Shown: positions 23,279 through 35,900 of the stretch, one piece after another
Layout of the letters: every line of letters begins with the position of its first letter
Position numbering within the stretch: the stretch's first letter is position 1
Source: Centrapalus pauciflorus
Lineage: Eukaryota; Streptophyta; Magnoliopsida; Asterales; Asteraceae
Assembly: GCA_020465985.1 (NCBI GenBank)
Contig: JAANYP010004869.1
Location: 868,001-932,000 of the forward strand
Reading direction: 5' to 3'
DNA length: 64,000 bases
The notes under the pieces: model-generated
Databases searched by the model: none
What the model was told of the DNA's origin: nothing
Seen by the model: the letters and a program-made list of their open reading frames with translations, nothing else
Program-made: the position numbers and the translations under genes

Positions 23279-24018
23279 TCAGGATCAATGGGATACCATG
23301 TTAGACTGGGGAACTGAAGTCCACCCATGTTTGGTTATAAGTTTAAAAGGGTAATATAGTCAAATAGATTTATATTAAATAATAGATGACACTAATAATA
23401 TAATAGTTCCTTTAATTATAAAGATTTACTTCCATAACATATCTATAATAAATTTTAAAATGAGTTTTAATGAAAATGTTCAATTGGATTCGACAATGGG
23501 TATTAGTGAACATGTTCAATCGGATTCGACAATAAGTTTTAGTGCACATGTTCAATTGGATTCGACAATGGGTTTTGATTAAACATGTTCAACCGGATGT
23601 ATCAAATAAAAATATTTATTATTTTCTTCAAACCGTTCGTGAATGTTCAATTTCATTTACACGTTATCGGACATGTGTAGTTGGAGTTTTTTTTTTTTTT
23701 TTGTCGATGTTAAACGTTTGTTGATAAACCAATATTGATGGTATTGAACATGTTCAATCGTGGTTTATGAAGTGTCATTATTGCACATGTTCAGTATGAG
23801 TGTAATATATGATATTAACTAAAATAGAGATTTTCATGGGATACACAGAATCTTTGATTCTAATTTAAATTTTTTTAATACCATTTTTACCCCCAACATT
23901 AATTAATGTGGGAAAGAATTTTAGATAAACTTTATATTATATTTTAATGATAAATTATTGGCTATAAATGGTTTCCCGGTACCCCAGTCTAACATGGTAC
24001 CCCATTGATCTTGAATCT
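23276..24018. mobile_element. (TA)n-bounded element, family A, copy A1
   Basis: Inverted ends: left GGATCAATGGGATACCATGT, right complement AGATCAATGGGGTACCATGT, continuing with TAGACTGGGG on both sides. It lies between (TA)n tracts. The interior has a ~36-bp minisatellite (units with GTTCAATTGGATTCGACAAT, about 23478-23600). No protein. Copies: A2 at 48697-50757 and a remnant near 24323-24560. Confidence 0.75.
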
Positions 24019-24176
24019 ATATATATATAAGTTTTAGTTTTTAATTTATCATTTTTACTTGAATTTAGGTTATTTTAAATATACATATATATTTATAGGG
24101 TCCCTTTCAAGTTTTTGACCGGGGCCTCAATATGATTGGACCGGCACCGATAACAATCATCTATCATTATGATATG

Positions 24177-24751
24177 CTTTTCATGGTCGCTAAAATTCTA
24201 GCCAGAAGCTTCATTTGGTGGATGGGTAGAAGTAATTTCGGTAATTTGATACAGATATATTGGTTGGATAATCCTATCGAAGCAAGTGTTGGTGCAATTT
24301 CTTTTCCTTTCATTGTTGCATAGTGTTTAATGTTCATGTTCATACATATTACACATTTAAACATGTGCATATTATTTTGAATGAAATAGAACAATTTATC
24401 ATAATAAACATGTAAATGATGTGAATTAGTCAGTAATAATGTATGTTTGAACATGTGTATATTGCAATTTTGCATGAAATTAAACATTTTATCGTATTGA
24501 ACATGTTTATTTAATATGTATTCCGGTACCACAGTCTAATTTGGTACCCCATTGATCTTATATGCATACATACATACATAAATATATATGGTCTAATCCT
24601 AAAAGCATGGTCGCTAAAATTCTAGTCAGAAGCTTCATTTGGTGGATGGGTAGAAGTGATTTTCGATAATTTGAGGATATATTGATTGGATAATCCCATC
24701 GAAGCAATAATTGGTGCAACGTCTTTTCATTTCATTGTTGCATAGTGTTCT
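24177..24751. repeat. 146-bp direct repeat pair flanking a family A remnant
   Basis: The segment GGTCGCTAAAATTCTAG...CATTGTTGCATAGTGTT occurs at about 24186-24328 and again at 24609-24754, with several substitutions. Between them is an A-family right end (GGTACCACAGTCTAATTTGG, about 24525). This looks like either a segmental duplication or two flanks produced around an old insertion. Confidence 0.6.
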
Positions 24752-24754
24752 ATG

Positions 24755-25490
24755 CCTGTTGTTTATTCTATGTCTATATGTATGTGTTCAACCTCTCTAA
24801 CATATATTCGATCTATCAAGTTTCTTTTGTGTTTTTTTTTACACAGTCAAGTCTTTTTTTATATGTGTCTTGCATATCATAAGAGTTTCTCTTTTGTTTT
24901 GGACTTCCTAACTTTTTCTCTTAATATATGTTGTATTTTCAAAAATATATATGTTATTTAATTATTATTACTATCATCATCAAATTAATACACATTCACA
25001 AAAAGACTTATTGTACTAGTTGATGTGAGGAATAACCACAAAATAAGCCAATTTAGGGTGAAGCTTGAGGTGTGTGGGTAGTAATTCGTGTCGTGCTCGG
25101 ATTGACATATTCACGTAAACACGTTGTTAACTTCGTGTTGACCTATTATTGACTACTTTATAATTGTGTTGTATTTGCATTCGTGTCAACCCGTTATGAC
25201 CCTTCCTTCGTGTTGAAGTTTAACAAATTGGTTTACCGTTTATTTGGATCACAGAACTAGTCAGTCTTTTGTTTTTTTACATAAATAAATTAAACTTAAT
25301 AAAGTAAATTTCAAAAATTATTTTTTAAGTATTAATATAATTAAGGGGAAATTGCGCAAAAATGATCCAACTTTAAGGCTTTTTACGCAAATTTCCCTAT
25401 AATTAAATAATTAAACCAATTAAACAAGATTTGTTAAAATCCATGATGGATGGTTCAACCATCAGGTTTGTAGGAAAAAAAAAACTGAAC
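24755..25490. other. Repeat-derived AT-rich DNA, no gene
   Basis: Includes a degraded block with CGTGTCAACCCGTTATGACC (about 25190), typical of old plant MITEs, and a short self-complementary piece at about 25348-25398 related to the R1 ends (GCGCAAAAATGATCCAACTT). No coding frame. Confidence 0.4.
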
Positions 25491-25494
25491 CTAA

Positions 25495-25717
25495 AAATTG
25501 AGACTGATGGAGTAAGTATCACTCATTGTGTAGTTCGAGTAAGTATCATTCATTGTGTAGCACATTAGAAAGTAATCTATAAAAAAAAACTTTTTAAAAT
25601 TTTTTTTTTTGCATAAACATGTTTTAATTAACATTATTAAGATAATATGTAAATTCCATTTACATTCACATCTCCTAACTCTTAAAAAATGATGTGAACG
25701 CATTTACATAAATTCGA

Positions 25718-25721
<4 letters not shown>
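25495..25721. mobile_element. (TA)n-bounded element, family D, degraded copy D1
   Basis: GAGTAAGTATCATTCATTGT and the inner ATAAACATGTTTTAATTAAC and ATGTGAACGCATTTACATAA segments match family D (27636-28284). It runs into a TA/CA/GA microsatellite on the right. Confidence 0.5.
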
Positions 25722-25771
<50 letters not shown>

Positions 25772-25777
25772 AGAGAG

Positions 25778-25780
<3 letters not shown>
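25722..25780. repeat. Compound (TA)n(CA)n(GA)n microsatellite
   Basis: TA, then CA, then GA dinucleotide runs directly bordering family B copy B1. The same order borders copy B2 at 31.3 kb. Confidence 0.9.

Positions 25781-26561
<781 letters not shown>

Positions 26562-26633
<72 letters not shown>
26562..26633. repeat. (TA)n microsatellite, about 72 bp
   Basis: Pure TA tract separating family G from family C, followed by GAGAGGGAGG. Confidence 0.95.
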
Positions 26634-26638
<5 letters not shown>

Positions 26639-26639
<1 letters not shown>

Positions 26640-27613
26640 GGAGGTTCAATTGAGAACTTTTATGCACCGAGGTACAAAAGTACCCATATCATCCATTAGA
26701 TCAAAAAATTGTATGGATTAGATTAATGGCAAAAGGGTAAATAGTTGGACAATTTGATGCATCTTGTGCATTATAGAACCAAACAAGGAAGGGCATTTTG
26801 GGGAATGTGCATACCTTATTAAATTTAATATTTCAACAAATAATCAAATAATAAATGCTAAATAAATTCAATTGATACATTTCCAAATTTAACAAAAATT
26901 ACACAAATTCAAAAAAAGATGATGGAGATCGATGCATTTCATCGTAATCGTGTTTATTTAGGCATCGTGTTCAAAAAAGATGCATTTAACAAAAAAAATA
27001 CACAAATTCATTTATGCATCGTGTTCAACTTGTTCATCATTCATCTATGCATCGTGTTCGTCGTTCATATTCTTCATTCATCTATGCATCGTGTTCAACT
27101 TGTTCATCATTCATCTATGCATCGTCATTGTTCATCATCCATTTATGCATCATCATTTTTCGTTGTTCATCGTTCATCATCCATCTATGCATCGTTATTG
27201 TTCATCATCCATCTATGCATCTTCATTATTAATCGTTCATCATCCATCTATGCATTGTGTTCTTCATAATCATCATCGGTTGCATCTCTTGTTCATGTTC
27301 ATCATCATCGTTGTTCATCGTTAATCTTCGTCTTCAAATCATCATCACTATGAAAATCATGAAGAACACGATTAAAGAGAAAAAGAGAGAGATAGAGATA
27401 GAGAGAAATGGGGAGGAAAAATAGGAATGTAGTTAATATGAGATTTTAATTCAAAATGTAACTCCTAATTATCTTTTAATGACTTTTAGATATAAATTAA
27501 TTATCATATCTTTAGTTTTCCCTAAATACCCTTAGTGCACCCTTGTTTGATTATTTGGTGCACAAAACTTCCTAGAGGTGCCTCGGTGCATAAAAGTTCT
27601 CAATTGAACCTCA
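26639..27613. mobile_element. (TA)n-bounded element, family C, copy C1
   Basis: Inverted ends GGTTCAATTGAGAACTTTTA on both strands, continuing TGCACCGAGG; (TA)n on both sides (before 26634 and after 27616). The interior 26925-27340 is a diverged minisatellite of about 30-40 bp built from TTCATCTATGCATCGTGTTC and GTTCATCATCCATCTATGCA words. Apparent ORFs rich in Ser, Ile and His are translations of that array. A second, truncated copy is at 28590-29060. Confidence 0.75.
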
Positions 27614-27635
27614 ATCTATATATATATATATATGT

Positions 27636-28284
27636 TCAAGTTTTAGGTTCAAGTGAGTACCACCAATTATGCAGCGCACCAGAAGGTATCACTCGTAAAA
27701 AAAATTTTGAAATTTTTTTTCATACTTGTTTTAAATAATATTACAAAGATGATATATAAAATTCACGCACATTCGCACATTTTAAGTACCCGAAATCATG
27801 TATCATATATATGTACGTTCACATGTATGCAAATTTATGTAAGTGTAAGTTCACATCATTTTTAAGGAGTTTGGAGATGTGAATGTATGTAAAATTTACA
27901 TATGACCTTTATAATGTTAATTAAAACATGTTTATGAAAAAAAAATTTGAAATTTTTTTTAAAGACGCTTTAAAATATATTTTTTTTGAAATTTTTTTCA
28001 CGGACATGTTTTAATTAACATTATACAGATGATATGCAAATTTCACATGCGTTCATATCTCCAAACTCGTTAAAAATAATGTGAACGTACACTTACATAA
28101 ATTTGCATCTATGTTAATGTACATTTATGTGCTATATGATTTCACGCACTTAGAGTGTTTGAATGTGCGTGAAATTTATATATCATATGTGTAATGTTAA
28201 TTAAAACATGTTTGTGAAAAAAAATTCAAAATTTTTTAAATGGTTTTTTCTGGTGCGTTACGTAATAGGTGGTACTCACTTGAA
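27636..28284. mobile_element. (TA)n-bounded element, family D, copy D2, largely palindromic
   Basis: Left TTCAAGTGAGTACCACCAAT and right complement TTCAAGTGAGTACCACCTAT are inverted ends. Inside, ACATGTTTTAATTAACATTA near 28006 is answered by TAATGTTAATTAAAACATGT near 28190, so most of the element can fold on itself. Preceded by a short (TA)n. Non-coding. Confidence 0.7.
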
Positions 28285-28529
28285 ATAGTTGGAAAATAGT
28301 TGGAAAACTTTATGCATCCAGTGCATTCAAGATCAAACACGGGAATGTGCGTGAAATTTATATATCATATGTGTAATGTTAATTAAAACATGTTTGTGAA
28401 AAAAAATTCAAAATTTTCTTTAAATGGTACTTTCTGGTGCGTTACGTAATAGGTGGTACTCACGTGAAATAAATGGAAAATAGTTGAAAAACTTTATGCA
28501 TCCAGTGCATTCAAGATCAAACACGGGAA
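28164..28529. repeat. Tandem duplication, about 182 bp x 2
   Basis: 28164-28345 and 28346-28529 are near-identical and both run from TGTGCGTGAAATTTATATAT to GATCAAACACGGGAA. The unit contains the right end of element D2 plus the start of a family C copy. Confidence 0.85.
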
Positions 28530-28589
28530 GGTATTTGGGTAGTTTTGGAAAATATATATTTATTTAAATTAATTTTAATTTTATATTAA

Positions 28590-29100
28590 ATTTAATATTC
28601 TAACAAATAATTAAATAATAAATGCTAAATAAATTCAATTGATACACTTCCAAATTTAACAAAATCTACACAAATTCAAAAAAAAGAAGATGGAGATATC
28701 GATGCATTTCATGTTCATCGTTCAATTCATGATGCATCTCGGCTTTATATACACAAAATCTATACAAAATTGTGATGCATCACTGTTAATCGTTATCATC
28801 ATCATTCATCTATGCATCGTGTTCCTGCATCTATGCATCATCATCTTCAAAATCAGGATGCATCGTTGATCATCATTTTCGAACAAGGACGATGCATAGT
28901 AGCGTAGTGGTGGTGGACGACGATGCACAACACATTCGTTCATCTTCTTCGTTCAGCATCGTTTTTCGAATAAGCGATCATTCCAAGCTTCAAACCACGA
29001 CAATGCGCAACATCTCCGTTCATCATCTTTCAACCCATTGAGATATACAACACATTCGCGCAAAATTGTTTTCAACTTTGATGAAAAACAATACGATTGC
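28590..29100. mobile_element. Family C, truncated copy C2
   Basis: AATAATAAATGCTAAATAAA, AATTCAATTGATACACTTCC and GATCGATGCATTTCAT-like words run parallel to 26830-26945. A GCATCGTGTTC minisatellite remnant follows. The right inverted end is missing. Confidence 0.6.
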
Positions 29101-29308
29101 AAAGATATATATCAAACTAATTAATAAACACCAATATAAAAAAACTATTATTTTAATTCCTCCATCGTTGACATAAACCAATTCCCCAACTTTAGTTGAC
29201 CAAACACTCTAACCAACCTCTCAAGCCAAAAGTGTTTACTGAGAAGTTGCTTTGACCGAACAATACCAAAGCTTTAAAATCAACCAATAAATACAAAGAG
29301 CACCGATA

Positions 29309-29859
29309 CTAGCTTTCATTTGTCCACTATTCGAATAATTCAATATGATATTTTTGTTAGCCAGTTACTTCCTTTAGGAATAAAATCTTCTTAAACTGAC
29401 AACATCCATTAATCTATTTTTATTGTTTGCAATTGGGTAAATACTCAGTTACAGAATCATTTGATGAACTCTGGGAAGATGGAGTACGTGACTACCTGAC
29501 TCATGCCTCAAACATTCTAGCAATGATCTGAACTTTGATCAAATATTAACATGTAAGAAGACTTATATTTGGGAAAAACAATATTTTGAATTATTGATCT
29601 TCTTGGTATAGGAAAATTTTAGTGATGTTGTCAACGGGCTTAAATCAAATTCAACAAATAGTGGAAGTTTGTTAGAACATGGATCACAAGCTGCTCTAAG
29701 GAAACTTGTAACAAAAAGCAAGCAGAATGAGAATATACCGTCTCAAGAGAAACCTCCAATTGCTCCGCCTTTTGGAACGACCCCAATGTTTTCAACTTCA
29801 GGTTTAATAACCTCATGGTGCACCGGGCCTCTATTTAACAACCAATTTTCTTTTTCGTT
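29309..29859 (+). pseudogene. Nucleoporin-like gene fragment, inverted copy
   Basis: The plus-strand arm repeats exons 3 and 4 of the neighbouring minus-strand fragment. Exon 3 starts WVNTQLQNH in the correct frame but its acceptor is GCAA instead of GCAG, and it then loses one base before GAACTCTGGGAAGAT. Exon 4 (from 29612 after GGTATAG) reads ENFSDVVNGLKSN...APPFGTTPMFSTSG...SWCTGPLFNNQFSFS, longer than the other arm's copy, and runs into the spacer. It has no promoter or start of its own. Damage different from the other arm shows independent decay. Confidence 0.7.
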
Positions 29860-30427
29860 AGCCAACTTCAGGTACCAAACGAAAAATAAAATTGGTTGTT
29901 AAATAGAGGCCCAATGCACCATGAGGTTATTTATGAAAACATTGGGGTCGTTCCAAAAGGCGGAGCAATTGGAGGTTTCTCTTGAGACGATATATTCTCA
30001 TTCTCCTTGCTTTCTGTTACAAGTTTCCTTAGAGCAGCTTGTGATCCATGTTCTAACAAACTTCCACTATTTGTTGAATTTGATTTAAGCGTGTTGACAA
30101 CATCACTAATATTTTCCTATACAAAGAAGATCAATAATTCAAGTTATTGTTTTTCCCAAATATAAGTCTTCTTACAAGTTAATATTTGATAAAAGTTCAG
30201 ATCATTGCCAGAATGTTTGAGGCATGAGTCAGGTAGTCACGTACTCCATCTTCCCAGAATTCGTCCGAATGATTCTGTAACTGAGTATTTTACCCAACTG
30301 CAAACAATAAAAATAGATTAATGGATGTTGTCAGTTTAAGAAGATTTTATTCCTAAAGGAAGTAATCCAACTGGCTAACAAAAATATTATATTGAATTAT
30401 TTGAATAGTGGACAAATGAAAGCTAGT
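29309..30427. repeat. Large palindrome: two ~550-bp inverted arms, 18-bp spacer
   Basis: The left arm 29309-29859 is the reverse complement of the right arm 29878-30427 with scattered differences. The spacer is 29860-29877. Both arms carry the same two exon pieces of a nucleoporin-like gene. Arm borders were found by the loss of match outside ACTAGCTTTCATTTGTCCAC and its complement. The transcript would fold into a long hairpin. Confidence 0.88.
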
Positions 30428-30933
30428 TGCAATTCAATCAGGACAGATCACTAACCTTGCAAATTGGTTATTGAGTGCTCTCAAATGTTGTCTTGATAAT
30501 TCAGCCCGACGCATATCCAACGATGGAGCCCCAATTGATATCTGTTCAGATGATCCTGTCCGCTGAAAGTCGAATTATGGTCCAACCACAATTTTTAACT
30601 CTGAAACCACACGAACACGATAAGAAATAAAACAAACATTCATAGCATGAAGACCCACATTGGCAACCAATTTGTAACAACCACTTCAACAACTATGCTA
30701 CATTTTACTTCCATTACATTTAAAACATCTAACATATACGAAAACCAAATATTAACAAACCAAAGTTTTACAGCCATCTAAACTTTAAATACCATCATCA
30801 CGCTTCAAATCGATTAACTTTTGGTGGCGACGCTATAGCTAGGACGGCCAACGACCCTGGTGGCGACAGCCGATAGAAAGAGAGGGAGTGAAGAGAGCGG
30901 CGGTGGCAGCGACGGAGTTGTGGCGGCGGCCAT
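29878..30933 (-). pseudogene. Nucleoporin-like (FG-type) gene, truncated at the palindrome
   Basis: Minus-strand pieces in order: a possible first exon from ATG 30933 (MAAATTPSLPPP...); exon 30562-30456 (RTGSSEQISIGAPSLDMRRA, then LSRQHLRALNNQFAS); exon 30297-30209 (WVK, a frameshift, then QLQNHSDEFWEDGVRDYL...HASNI); exon 30116 onward (ENISDVVNTLKSNS...PPFGTTPMFS then a stop). The order matches my memory of plant nucleoporin-like proteins of the At5g20200 kind, whose C-terminus has Ser/Phe-rich FG segments; that part is missing. One frameshift in exon 3 (TAAAATACTCAG against TAAATACTCAG in the other arm), a GC where a donor GT is expected, and the early stop show a non-functional copy. The family name is moderately certain. 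Confidence 0.6.
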
Positions 30934-31389
<456 letters not shown>

Positions 31390-31653
31390 AGGGAGGTTCA
31401 ATGGAAAACCACCATGCACCTGAAAACTTGTGAAAACCGCACTGCACCACCACAAATGCATCAAATTCCCCGCGCGATGCATCAAAATCTCGCACGATGC
31501 ATCAAATTTTCCGCGTGATGCATCAAAATCCCGCGTGATGCATCATCTTATTTACGATCATGCCACCGCGTTTTTCATGAAATGCACCAAATCGGACGGT
31601 TTGTGTAGGTTTCCATAGTTTTCAGGTGCATAGTGGTTTTCCATTGAACCCAC

Positions 31654-31656
<3 letters not shown>
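31390..31656. mobile_element. (TA)n-bounded element, family B, copy B2
   Basis: Near-identical to 25778-26042: ends GGAGGTTCAATGGAAAACCA and its inverse TGGTTTTCCATTGAACC. The same ~20-bp GATGCATCAAAATCCCGCG array is at 31455-31545. It is followed directly by (TA)n 31657-31722. Confidence 0.82.

Positions 31657-31722
<66 letters not shown>
31657..31722. repeat. (TA)n microsatellite, about 66 bp
   Basis: Pure TA tract on the right side of copy B2. Confidence 0.95.
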
Positions 31723-31727
<5 letters not shown>

Positions 31728-31817
31728 CAGAGTAAATATACATTTTATAATTTGAGATCTAACTTTGGCACTCTCAAAAAGAAATCGGTTATATATTCTT
31801 GAATTCAATTCACTAAC

Positions 31818-32330
31818 ACTAAGATGACCTTTGGTTCACAAAATGTTTACTTGAGGAATGGATCCTGTCAAAAGAATGGAATTCTTAAAGGAATGAAATC
31901 TGTCTTAATCCAACTATTGTAGCTTGTTTGGTTGTTAGGAAATTAATGGATGAGAAGAGACGTGATAAATTTGATGGGTAGAATATAAGGGTGAAAAAAG
32001 ATGTTGTAAGTTTAATATGATGGGTAAAATGTGTGTGGTAGGGTAGGGGTAAGATAGAGTGGATGGGATGAATAAGGTATAGGTATGGGAGATGAGATTT
32101 GATTGGGTCGTCAATATGGTAAGCGTGCGTGAATAAATAAAATATGTCATGAGAATGGATTATTCATTCCTTGAAAGATCCCATGGAAAACATATTTTTT
32201 AACGGAAAGAATGTTTTGTTTGAAAAAAATTATCATTCCATAAAATTTGATAGTCAAACATGTCATAGGAATGAAATGTTCTTTTCTTTTCCATCAAATT
32301 TGTTCTGAATCTGTGAACCAAACGCAAAAA
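31818..32330. mobile_element. MITE with CTTTGGTTCAC/GTGAACCAAACG ends
   Basis: CCTTTGGTTCACAAAATG at the left and TGTGAACCAAACGCAAAAAG at the right enclose about 510 bp rich in AAGGAATG/CATTCC words (GGAATGGATCC, TTATTCATTCCTTG) that can pair. Exact edges and duplication are not clear. It lies in the 3' flank of KU70. Confidence 0.5.
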
Positions 32331-32992
32331 GTACAAGATTGGTGAAGTAACAATTAAAAAAGTTTCATACATTCCTTGATAAATTTTAAGACTTCAAGTC
32401 ATGTTTTTCTTAAAGTACAAACACTTCAAGTCCCTTAATTGATACCCAAAAGATGATCATACAAGAAAAATGAAAATAGGCTATATAAAGTACAAACACT
32501 TCTTGAAATTCAAGATTTCAAGTCATGTTTTTTTTATTTGCATTAAAAAATAATAATAATAACCCCTTCAAGGTTTAAGATCGACAACATTCACATTGAG
32601 TTTATCTTTCAACACTACAGACCCCGATATATTTCCACTTTAGATCCTCGATTATTTCTTTCATAGGCAAACCACTTGAAGTTAGAAATTACATTATTGC
32701 TAAAACATATCTAATCCTAGATTGATATTGATGAGAATAACGACTTGAATTTTAAATCCAAACCACGAGAAGAAACCCAGAAAATCAAAAACCAAAAGGT
32801 TTGAATAAGATTAGAAAAGTCCATTGGAGAGTTGCTCATGTTTCATGCTATCAATAGTTCAAAAAGGTGGGAAATTCGAATTTTGTTTTTACCTTCATCA
32901 ACGTCAAGTCGGTCCAACCCAAAAGTAGGTATCTGTACATTACTTTCCACAAACAATATTAAAGCCTTTTGTCAATACACAAACTTCATTAG

Positions 32993-35900
32993 TCATTTGC
33001 CCATGTGGGTTAATATCCTACTGATCAATGCTTCCTTTTTCCCAGAAAGAGGAAGCTGGTTGGCTGCTAGGTAATACTTTAGCTGCTGTACAGTCAAATC
33101 CTTCAACTGCATTCAACAAACCAAACTTATTGTTTTAACAAACCATGATACTTGCAACGTTTTACTTTACACAAACTTTACGAATAATTTCTCAATCAGC
33201 AAAGCATCTAAGATGACATATTTAACAAGCATAATTGTTGTTTTTTGTAGGTCTTGATACATGGTAGTAAATTTGTTTAGTACAACTTGCATAGATTTTT
33301 AATGTGTTATGCATTAGAAGCTCACTAATTGTAGGCTCATTGCACACCAGTTGCAAAATGATAATCAAAATTAGCGTTTCATGCATGCTAATGTAAGCTA
33401 CGGCACATATAACCAAAGCAACTATACCAAAAGAAAGGTTGTCAGGAGAGTAACGTTTGTGTGTAATTGTGAGGAGCACTCCAGGTTTTATCTTAGTCAT
33501 GCATTATCAACAGGGCACCATGTGGACAAAAGTTTCAAATTTTTAAGTCAACCCGCCCCTACAAAAGATGTCGCAGATGCCATGCCAATAAACAGCACTA
33601 TATAGATCATAACATTGATTATTATGTTGAATATTCACTAGGATTGTTTTATTTGTATTGATATTACTTGTATGTTATTCGGTTTCTTTTTCTGTGATTT
33701 TTTTCCTTTTTGTGATATGACAAACAGGACCATACAACAATCTAGCTTATGACAATCATGGTCATCATTTTCTTCACATAAGTTTTGTGTGTGTGTGTTT
33801 TTTCTAGGGGGGGGGGGGGGGGGGGGGGGATATAGTAGGAACTAGGAAGGAGTAATGTTCAGTTGGACTATTTTCAGCAGCCATATTCAAAAACAACAGA
33901 AAGACAAGTTCAACATCACCTTTCCATCATCTGCCAGCTTAGACCAGTCATAATAGGCACCCTTGTTAATTGCTTCTTCTGATTTCCTTTTCTTGGAGGC
34001 ATTATTAGCCTTGCTTTCATTTTCTTCATCATAGTTCTCTCCATAGACAGAAAGCTTGAATTCTTCCAACGCTTTAGCAATTCCTGGCCTACAATGGTAT
34101 AGCTCATCATACTAACAAGATAATATGAACGAAGCATAAAGGTAGAGATCTTCCCCAAAAGAAACCCTTACAACAAGCATCTTATCACAAACTAGTTGAA
34201 GTAAACTGAAAATGAAGAAACTATGATGTCAACCCCAGAAGGAGTGACTGAGTGGTTTTAACTTCTTTTTACCTAGAAAAAAAACTTTGTATTCCATATC
34301 ATTACTCCTAACCTCCGATTGTGCATTGATTTTGTCCCAACAATCAACAAGACAATAAAAAACAACATGGTATATGATTTATCATATCATGTTGCAACCC
34401 TATAGTAATAAGAAAATGTCACAAACTTCCTTTCTCACTAATATAACTTTATAAATATCTTTGATCACGTTCAAACTTCAAGAGGACCTCCCTTTTCCCA
34501 AAGAGCCCACCACATCACTCGTCTTGGCTTCCTAAGATAATGTCTATCTGCCTTCATAAACACTACATGTGAAAGAAATTATGTTACGGTATCTCTCTAT
34601 GAGCCATCTATTTTAAGAATATACATGTCTTTGCCGATCCTCCTTTCATATAGCCAATTGATCTTCCAAAAGGCAACCCTTTATCTCTGGCCTATACTTC
34701 TTTAGTTCATTATCACATCTAGACTCTTAAGCAACACACACAAGTCGACTAATATAACAAGTCTTCTTACCCTCAATTCCCCACACCTGCCTTTGGTTTG
34801 ATGTCTACTTATTTTTCAACACGGCCAATCAAATGTCTAGCTGTCTAATCCTAATCCTATGAGCTATCCTTTTAATATACCATTTACCAAGTCACCCCTA
34901 TAACTACTCAAACACACATGTCACCTAATTCTAGACCTTTAGTCTGTCTAAACCATGCCTAGTGCAGAAGCCTGCACTGAAAGGTTATGTTGTGTTACAT
35001 ATGTGTTCCCCTCGCATGAATTTACAATTACATGCATATGAATATGTATAAGCATGTATCATGTAGGTCAGTAGGTGTTGTATAACTTCATAAACAAACA
35101 AGAAATGTAAACATTGAATGTGTGGGTACCTGGACATGCCGCCTTCATCTGGAAGAGTTTCATCAATAATTTCAGGCATCTCATCTTCATCAAGAGCAAG
35201 AGCCTGTACCACTGCATAATGGTTCTGCAATGCTGCATAAAGTGTTTCGGTAAGTTTATCCAGGAAGATACCGTTATATGAAGCATTCGTAATAGAAGAT
35301 ATGGAAGGAGTGATTCAGAAAACTAAATAAACAATTGCACGCGATATATAAGAGTGTGTACGCAGATATTACTTGTAGAAAATTATATTAACTATATCCA
35401 AAAAGAAATCCAATCCAAACCTAACAATGTCTAGATCTAAAATGAATCCTTTATTTAAATGTTTTAACAATATATAAAACAAAACACAATGTTACTGTAA
35501 ACTCTGAAACCAAAATTATTACATATTTTCAAGTCAAAATACATGTACTTGGTAATAACCAAATGTGAATGTTAAGGCAAACTTCTTTCTCCAAACACTG
35601 TTTGGACCTCATAAACTTGATGGAAACCGGTTACTTCCAGATTTCATGGTAACCATGGCATACATAACAAAGAATTACCAGGATTGGAAAATTGGCAGAC
35701 AGAGAAATCTCGTAAATCCACACGTTTCACCAAAGCAGTAGCCTTTTGTATTTGATCATCACTGGCCAAAGGCACCATGCCAGACGTTATTGAGTGAAGC
35801 TGCAAGAAGCAATAAGACACCACATGCGATACTTTAGTGAAACTAAAAGATTCACAACGACTTGCTCAGATAGCATTTTTAAACCTGTTAAAACCAAAAA

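Larger units (their letters stand above)
23039..24149. mobile_element. hAT-type element split by a nested (TA)n-bounded element
   Basis: The left end CAGGGCCGGCCCTGAG and right end GATTGGACCGGCACCG are imperfect inverted repeats. The octamer ATAACAAT occurs immediately outside both (23031-23038 and 24150-24157). That is a perfect hAT-type target duplication, so the two halves belong to one insertion. The interior is a short AT-rich remnant interrupted from about 23186 to 24018 by a (TA)n tract and family A element. Non-coding. Confidence 0.75.

Noticed and set aside
26919..27324. Overlapping Ser/Ile/His-rich frames of about 115 aa
   Set aside because: They read through the GCATCGTG minisatellite of element C in several frames at once, as expected of a tandem repeat.
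33381..33605. 74-aa plus-strand frame in KU70 intron 18
   Set aside because: Lies entirely in an intron, antisense, with no family features.
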